In this document: piece by piece, positions 58,854 to 64,000 of the stretch
Layout: the number at the start of each line of letters is the position of its first letter
Numbering within the stretch: position 1 is the first letter of the stretch
DNA from: Amphiura filiformis
Taxonomy: Eukaryota > Echinodermata > Ophiuroidea > Amphilepidida > Amphiuridae
Assembly (NCBI RefSeq): GCF_039555335.1
Contig: NC_092646.1
Coordinates: forward strand, 26,027,280 to 26,091,279
Reading direction: 5' to 3'
Length of the DNA: 64,000 bases
Translations under genes and position numbers: made by a program
The notes under the pieces: model-generated
Database searches by the model: none
What the model was told of the DNA's origin: nothing
The model's input: only the letters and a program-made list of their open reading frames with translations

Positions 58854-59446
58854 AACTGGACTCAAAAAGAAACAATTTTTCACAAGGTCATATCTTAAAA
58901 TCCTGCCCATAAAAATGAACCAAAATTGCACACAGGATTACTTCAATACTCCACTCTAAACACTGGTCAGTAACCAAACAGTTGTCCAACTGACACAACA
59001 GCAAATTGCACTGACCTGGAACAGCTTCCTGTGCCTCATTTACAGCCCAATAATTGGCACCCAACACAAGAAATCTGTGAGAAAGTGGAATAGTGTGGAA
59101 CAAGACCTTTATTTTGAAGAAAGTGTGTGAAAAGCAGAAGCAGTCCTGTTCCACACTATTCCACTTACTCTTTGGAAATAATCACCTGTGTAAGGATCTC
59201 ATACGAATTCTCACAGATTTCTATTGTTGGGTGCCAATTATTCGCCTGTGAATGTGGTCCAGGAAGCTTTTTTGTGTCAGTGCATTTTGCTGTTGTGTCA
59301 GTTGGACAACTGCTTGGTTACTGACATGTTTTTAGAGTAGAGTATTAAAGTAATCCTGTGTGTAATTTTGGTTCATTTTTATAGACAGGATTTTAAGACA
59401 TGACCTTGTGAAAAATTTATAAGTTTCTTTTGAGCCCAGTTTAAAT
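58854..59446. repeat. Long palindrome, about 590 nt
   Basis: The arms pair over more than 250 nt: AATTTTTCACAAGGTCATAT with its complement near 59400, and CCAACTGACACAACAGCAAA with its complement near 59290. CTTATTTTGAAGAA lies at the centre. Divergence between arms is visible, so it is not recent. Confidence 0.75.
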
Positions 59447-59788
59447 GAATCCAAATGTGTTGTCCTCTTTAATTCTCTCACCGCAGGTTTTGACTGCAGA
59501 CAACAAGTTTCAAATATTATTTTAAAAATTTAAAAATTTCAGAATTGTATATTTTTATGGCCATATTTGGAATCGGCAATAAAAATACATTAAAATGAGT
59601 ACAAACAAGCATTGGTCCAGTGGTTCTTGAGATAGCCCTTGATATTTTGAGAAAATATCTCAACACTTAATTGGACTTTTTATGTTGAAGTCTGTGGCTA
59701 ACACAATGAGCATTAAGATCAAATATATCTTATTATTTAGGATCTAGCATGATCCACTTCAAACTTAGTATGGTGATAGGAGATGGTA

Positions 59789-60540
59789 GTCTAATGTGCT
59801 GTATAGTTTTGTGTCATGCTATTCGCATATTTATGAATATTAATGAGCTAATTTGCATATTTTGCACAAATTTCCATTAATCCCACTCTCCAGCTTATAC
59901 GTAGTAACCGATCAACTTCATTATTATGTTTTCAGGGTTATTAGGAGTTAAGAAAGCCTAATAATGATAATATTGGATGGCTTATTTCGCATGATACCAT
60001 AACATATCGGATTAGTCATACAAATATCGAACTCGCCGTTGGCTCGTCCGATATTTTTATGACTCATCCGATATGTTATGGTATCATGCTCAGCCATCCA
60101 ATATTATATCAAACTTGGTTTGGTGATTGGACAGGATATTGTGGCCTGATGTGCTGTATAGTTTTGTGTCATGTTATTTGCATATTTATGAATATTAATG
60201 AGTTTTTTCCATATTTTGCCTACATTTTGCCTAAATTTTCATTAATCCCGTCTGCACCTTAAACGCAATAACCAATCAACTTCAAACTTGGTTTGGTGAT
60301 TGGATATGGTGGCTTGATGTGCTGTATAGTTTTGTGTCATATTATTTCCATATTTATGAATATTAATGAGCTGATTTGTATATTTTGCCTACATTTTTAC
60401 AAATCTACTCTGCAGCTTAAACACAATAACCGATCAACTTCTAACTTGGTATTGTGATAGTATATGGTGGCCTAATGTGCTGTATAGTTTTATGCCGTGT
60501 TATTTGCATATTTATGAATATTATTAATGAGCTTATTTGC
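59789..60540. repeat. Tandem repeat, about 163 nt, four copies
   Basis: GCTGTATAGTTTTGTGTCAT recurs near 59799, 60152, 60319 and, with changes, 60480. The first interval is about 190 nt longer because of the insertion at 59919-60112. Confidence 0.8.
59967..60107. repeat. Near-perfect palindrome inserted in a tandem unit
   Basis: ATAATATTGGATGGCTTATT at the left and its complement ending CCATCCAATATTAT at the right. Arms of about 60 nt include GATACCATAACATATCGGAT, and the loop is AACTCGCCGTTGGCTCGTC. The other three tandem units provide the empty site. Confidence 0.82.
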
Positions 60541-60669
60541 ATATTGTATATTAATTGTATTTACGCACCTGTGTGTGGGGTCCATCTTAATTACGAACCG
60601 TGTAATTCTAGTTTCGAAATTAATTAATTTGTATTTGTTTTCTTTTGTGTTTGTGTTTATTTTTGGCAG

Positions 60670-60702
60670 GTCATGGAGCACCAAAAGGTCATACAGAACC
60701 AA
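60670..60702 (+). CDS. Linker exon, 33 nt (GHGAPKGHTEP)
   Basis: The acceptor is GTTTATTTTTGGCAG and the donor GTATGTACACACC, both of the linker type. The exon is 33 nt, phase 1-1. It reads GHGAPKGHTEP and leaves an A completing Lys with the basic exon at 62235. It looks like two fused linker units (GHGAPK and GHTEP). It lies between acidic 56088 and basic 62235, as in the other cassettes. Confidence 0.72.
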
Positions 60703-60944
60703 GTATGTACACACCACCAACAATTTGACATTAATGTGCTTTGTGTAACTTTTTAACTTTTTATTTTTATAACTTTGCTGTGAAGTTCAGAAGCATGATT
60801 TTAAGAAGCATCAATTTTTTTAGTAAAGTTTTGATTAAATGTTCACATGTGAAAAGTTCAAATCTCATTGCAAGCAAACTTGGGTCGTGGGTGTACTATG
60901 GGAATCTTCATGTTATGATTTTGTGTCAAATAATATAATTTAAA

Positions 60945-61580
60945 GGTCATTTCAAGGTCACTGGATGTCATCTGAGGTCAAATTAATAAGTTTGGTTCAG
61001 TGAAATATTAATAAAATGTTCTCAGGTGAAAGTTCACATCACATTACAAGCAAACCTCCGGCATATATGGTCATCTTCAACTCGGACTGGGTGGAGGTAA
61101 GAATTATGGGGAATTTCAAGGTCAGTGGAGGTCATCTGAGGTCAAATTAATGAAGTTGTGAACAGAAGATCATTCAAAGATCATCAAGGGTTATCTGAGG
61201 TCAAATTTGTAAATATTGCTTGATTTTCATAAAACTGGGTACTTCTACTTCAAAAATATGCAATTTTTTCAAGGTCATTCCAAAGTCATCAGGAGTCATC
61301 TGAGGTCAACTTAGCAAAAATTGTTGGATTTTCATCAAGCTTGATGATATGGACTTTTATAAGGTCATAAAGGGTAATCTGAGGTCAAATTAGTCAAGAA
61401 TGTTGGATTTTCATGAAACCTGGTACTTAATACTCCACATCATTTCAGGATCATAAGCGATCATTTGAGGTCAAATTAGTATTATAGTATGATGTTGGAT
61501 TTTTATGAAACTTGGCTTTATAATGTTCCAATTGATTGCAAAAGCAGGCAAGACTTGTGGTTCAAAAACTGCCTTGTTCT
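60945..61580. repeat. Worn GGTCATCTGAGGTCAAATTA repeat array
   Basis: CATCTGAGGTCAAATTA-like cores recur about every 70-110 nt. The run ends with GCAGGCAAGACTTGTGGTTC, matching the right end of the element at 48112-49215 (GCAGGCGAGACTCGTGGTTC). Confidence 0.7.
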
Positions 61581-61611
61581 GAGAAATTTCCCTCATTTCT
61601 CAAATTCTTTG

Positions 61612-61960
61612 CACGGTGGCCGAGCAGAACATGCTGCGACTCATAATTGGGAAGGTTGCGGGTTCGAGCCCCAACGATGCCATTGTGTTGTGCCCTTCAG
61701 TAAGGCACTTTATCTCGATTACTCTTCTCCACCAGGTGTGTAAATGGGTACCGGCATTCTTAAATGCTCGGAAGGTAACAGACTCGCTGTGGAGGAGGTG
61801 TGGCAATCTCCCCACAGAAACATTTCATGGTGGAGTCTGGCCTAATTGCTAATGAAAGAGAGATGGGAACTCTGTCCTGTAAAATACAGGTTCGACTCCT
61901 TACCTTTACTTTATTGTCACTCTTTTCATGCGATGGAAGTGCTGCTGCTTTTATGAGATG
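61612..61960 (+). mobile_element. tRNA-derived SINE
   Basis: GCACGGTGGCCGAGCAGAAC has an A-box-like stretch and GGTTGCGGGTTCGAGCCCC 35 nt later is a good B-box; together these are the internal RNA polymerase III promoter of a tRNA. A non-tRNA body follows (TTCAGTAAGGCACTTTATC, TAAATGGGTACCGGCATTC). The tRNA acceptor stem is not complete, so it is not a working tRNA gene. The open frames on both strands here are chance. Confidence 0.78.
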
Positions 61961-62234
61961 CATTTCTTGGTCTTCTGATTTTAAAAAAATTGATTTTGGA
62001 TTGCCATTTTCACTTGTTTTAACCTTGTTTTTTACTGCATAATTTCCCTAATTTATCCCGGTTTAAGCCCGGTTCTCTTTCCAATACATTAAACCTTGAC
62101 TCCAAAGTATTTGGCAACTGTTTAACCATGATATATGAAAATAACCTTTATGCAAAAGTAATAATTTAGTTGTCTAAAAGAAAGGATCGCCGGTTGCCCC
62201 ACATTTAACCTGTTTGTGCGATTTTATTTTCTAG

Positions 62235-62266
62235 AAAAAGGAAGAAGAAGAGGAGGAGGAAAAAAA
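62235..62266 (+). CDS. Basic exon, 32 nt, leaves in a different phase
   Basis: The acceptor is TGTGCGATTTTATTTTCTAG and the donor GTAAGTATCC. Entered in phase 1 it reads KKGRRRGGGKK and, being 32 nt, ends in phase 0. A second GT four bases downstream (GTAAGTATCC, second GT) would give 36 nt and restore phase 1 with an added Val. So either the array ends here and joins a phase-0 exon beyond the window, or the copy has slipped. The upstream intron contains GCAAAAGTAATAATTTAGT as before the other basic exons. Confidence 0.64.
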
Positions 62267-62337
62267 GTAAGTATCCAAAGTCCATTGATCACTTACCGTA
62301 TTTACTCTATTAGTTGCCCCCTCTAATAAACACCCCT

Positions 62338-62515
62338 CAGTGGCGTGTGCAGAGGGGGGCAGGGGGTCCCGCCCCCACTTTTGTTGGTCATTCGGGAAAT
62401 AAGTCATTTCCCCGAAATGACTGATTTCATCCAAGCACCTTACACTCCTAATCAGACTCCATTCGGGGGAACTGAACAACCTGGCCCCCCACTTTCAATG
62501 TGCTGCATGCCACTG
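62338..62515. mobile_element. hAT-like short element, perfect 8-bp duplication
   Basis: CAGTGGCGTGTGCAG and CTGCATGCCACTG ends are flanked by ACACCCCT on both sides (62330-62337 and 62516-62523). Non-coding, 178 nt. Confidence 0.85.
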
Positions 62516-62523
62516 ACACCCCT

Positions 62524-63255
62524 ACCAAAATTAAAATGTTAAAAAAATTGTGAAATTTCCATGATATGCTATCTTGTGTTAGTAAGCTTACCACTGTTCA
62601 CACACGATCGGTAATTGCCAAAAATGACATTGCAAATCGGAAGTCATTGATCTTAAGTTCATAGTTATTTTAGCTTACCTAACAAAATTTTCAGAAATTA
62701 TTGTTGTAAAAAAGACCTAATAAACACCCCCTCTTTTGAAAATGTCGCACAGCCCACCTCTAGTGATGGCCCTGTATAATAGGTACTTGGGAAGTGAAAC
62801 TGTGTAAAGCTATAAAAATGGGTGGTTGTATTCAAATGAGTAAAACTTGACTTTGCTGTCAGTTATTGGAACAATTCTTCTTCTTTTTTTTTTTTAGACG
62901 TGTAAAGTTTGCTCTTTCCAATTGTATTTTTATTTTTAGCAGATTCCGTACAGATCTCTAGTTACAGCCCCTCAAACATGAGTATACTTCTTTTTGACTC
63001 AGCCTGTAGTACCCCTGTGAATGTCAAGTTTGCAACTTGGATACTTAGCCCGCATTCCTGAGCAAGCTGTTTCCGTGACATAATGCAACACACCGGAGGC
63101 TCATTACAATCATCACAGCCACCATGCATTTGGTGGGGTATTTGAGTAGGCCCAGCCATAGCATGGCAGATGCAATATTTCATTGTGATGAACAGAGAAG
63201 AAAACAAGTTCAGCTTTTACCCCAATATTGTTCAATGTACAATATTCTTAGAATA
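62524..63255. other. Stretch without a supported gene
   Basis: A T-run and TAG at about 62882-62897 could act as an acceptor, but no phase-compatible exon with a donor follows convincingly. The minus-strand frame at 62962-63207 has no family resemblance. Confidence 0.4.
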
Positions 63256-63852
63256 CGAGGGGGTATCAAAAAGTTTTAGAAATCGACCAGAAGTGAAAGA
63301 GCTATATCAATGAAATTTTGTCAGTGCAATCACTGGTCCTTATGTACACTATGGTGCAAAAATGGTCTCATAAGTATGTTTACTTTTTTACAGGAGCTAT
63401 AGATGTCACTACCTGCCTATGTAACCGCATAACCAGCAAAATGGAGAAATTTGAGGCATGCAGCATGATTAAGTTCCATTTTAAGGGTTACAGTGCCCAG
63501 AAAATCTGTGATGAAATAAAAATTCCTTTTCCAAAAAGCGACAGTGACATATCACAATCACCACCGAAGATAACTTTCGTTTCATCATCAATTTTCTAGG
63601 CACTGCAGCCCTTCAAAAGCAGGATCTTAATAATGCTGCTGGCCTCAATTTTCTCAATCTTGCAGTTTATGCGCAGTAACTGGGGCAGCAGGTTATTGGC
63701 ATCTAGTGCCACCTGTAAAAAAAGTAAACATACCTATGAGACCATTTGTGGACCATAATGTACATAAGGACCAGTGATTGCACTGACAAAATTTCATTGA
63801 TATAGCTCTTTCACTTCTGGGCGATTTCTAAAACTTTTTGATACCCCCTCAG
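63256..63852 (+). mobile_element. Mariner-derived palindromic element with transposase start remnant
   Basis: GAGGGGGTATCAAAAAGTTT and its complement near 63835-63850 are flanked by TA. The terminal arms pair over about 130 nt. At 63440-63535 the + strand reads MEKFEACSMIKFHFKGYSAQ and KICDEIK, which resembles the first helix-turn-helix of mariner transposases. The catalytic domain is missing, so this is a deletion derivative. Confidence 0.72.
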
Positions 63853-63855
63853 TAT

Positions 63856-64000
63856 ATAACACAACACATAGCTATTTGAACTCAACAAAACCCAAACAAT
63901 GCAAAGATTGTTATTAATTTCACGATGTTGATGACAGGAGATACAGCGTGCATAAACGCCTTCATCAAAAATTATTTTTATTATTTGTTATTCTCTAATC
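63856..64000. other. End of window, nothing recognised
   Basis: AT-rich sequence after the mariner-derived element. Confidence 0.4.

Larger units (their letters stand above)
930..62266 (+). other. Partial multi-exon gene: array of small charged low-complexity exons
   Basis: Seventeen small exons on the + strand have AG acceptors and GT donors and can be joined in one frame, apart from the two noted at 16975 and 62235. Fifteen have lengths divisible by three and are phase 1-1, a property typical of exon-shuffled metazoan genes. Exons fall into acidic, short linker and basic kinds. Members of a kind share flanking intron sequence, for example the linker donor context GTATGTATACACCAAC and the basic donor context GTAAGTAGCC. 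No start codon with a signal peptide, no folded domain and no clear last exon is visible, so both ends probably lie outside the window. The product would be a disordered polyampholyte. I do not recognise the gene family. Confidence 0.72.

Noticed and set aside
61612-61690. tRNA gene
   Set aside because: A- and B-box are present, but the acceptor stem does not pair and a SINE body follows.
62882-62960. Further exon after a T-run and TAG near 62897
   Set aside because: No suitable donor and no composition like the array; left undecided.

Overview
The window is eukaryotic and reads as intron-rich nuclear DNA from a marine invertebrate, most likely a deuterostome such as an echinoderm or hemichordate. 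This placement is an inference from base composition, the recurring TAGGCCTA-type motifs and the kinds of repeats; no conserved gene fixes the species. It is AT-rich, has no long open reading frame outside mobile elements, and is crowded with inverted-repeat elements and tandem repeats.

The main finding is one multi-exon gene on the + strand. It spans at least 930-62266 and probably continues past both window edges. I support 17 small exons of 18-105 nt with AG/GT borders, plus one decayed exon. Nearly all are phase 1 on both sides, so they can be skipped or duplicated without breaking the frame. They encode low-complexity peptides of three recurring kinds. Acidic exons (A) lie at 3926, 11072, 28352, 34923 and 56088. 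Tiny Gly/Pro/His/Asn linker exons (L) lie at 12794, 14145, 29489, 36898, 43446 and 60670. Lys/Arg-rich basic exons (B) lie at 16975, 31031, 37614 and 62235, with an L+B-like exon at 930. Within a kind, the flanking intron sequence is homologous, so the order A-L-B repeats as a duplicated cassette: 11072-17017, 28352-31057, 34923-37667 and 56088-62266. The predicted product is a disordered polyampholyte of alternating charge blocks. I do not recognise the family. Phase 1-1 exons and one N-glycosylation sequon would suit an extracellular modular protein, but this is not established.

Most of the rest is mobile DNA inside the introns. At 19906-27849 there is a 7.9-kb region bounded by long inverted arms. 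At 31180-32250 there is a dead Penelope-like element with a GIY-YIG endonuclease domain. At 43567-52135 there is a nested stack: a TTAA element holding a 5'-truncated LINE and a 5.6-kb element with 8-bp target duplications, which itself holds a tandem-repeat element. Further repeats include several hAT-like elements with 8-bp duplications, TTAA and TA elements, a Harbinger-like element, a tRNA-derived SINE, a mariner remnant and a set of unrelated near-perfect palindromes with short C/G-rich loops. Shared and missing insertions in paralogous introns record the order in which the exon cassettes were duplicated.
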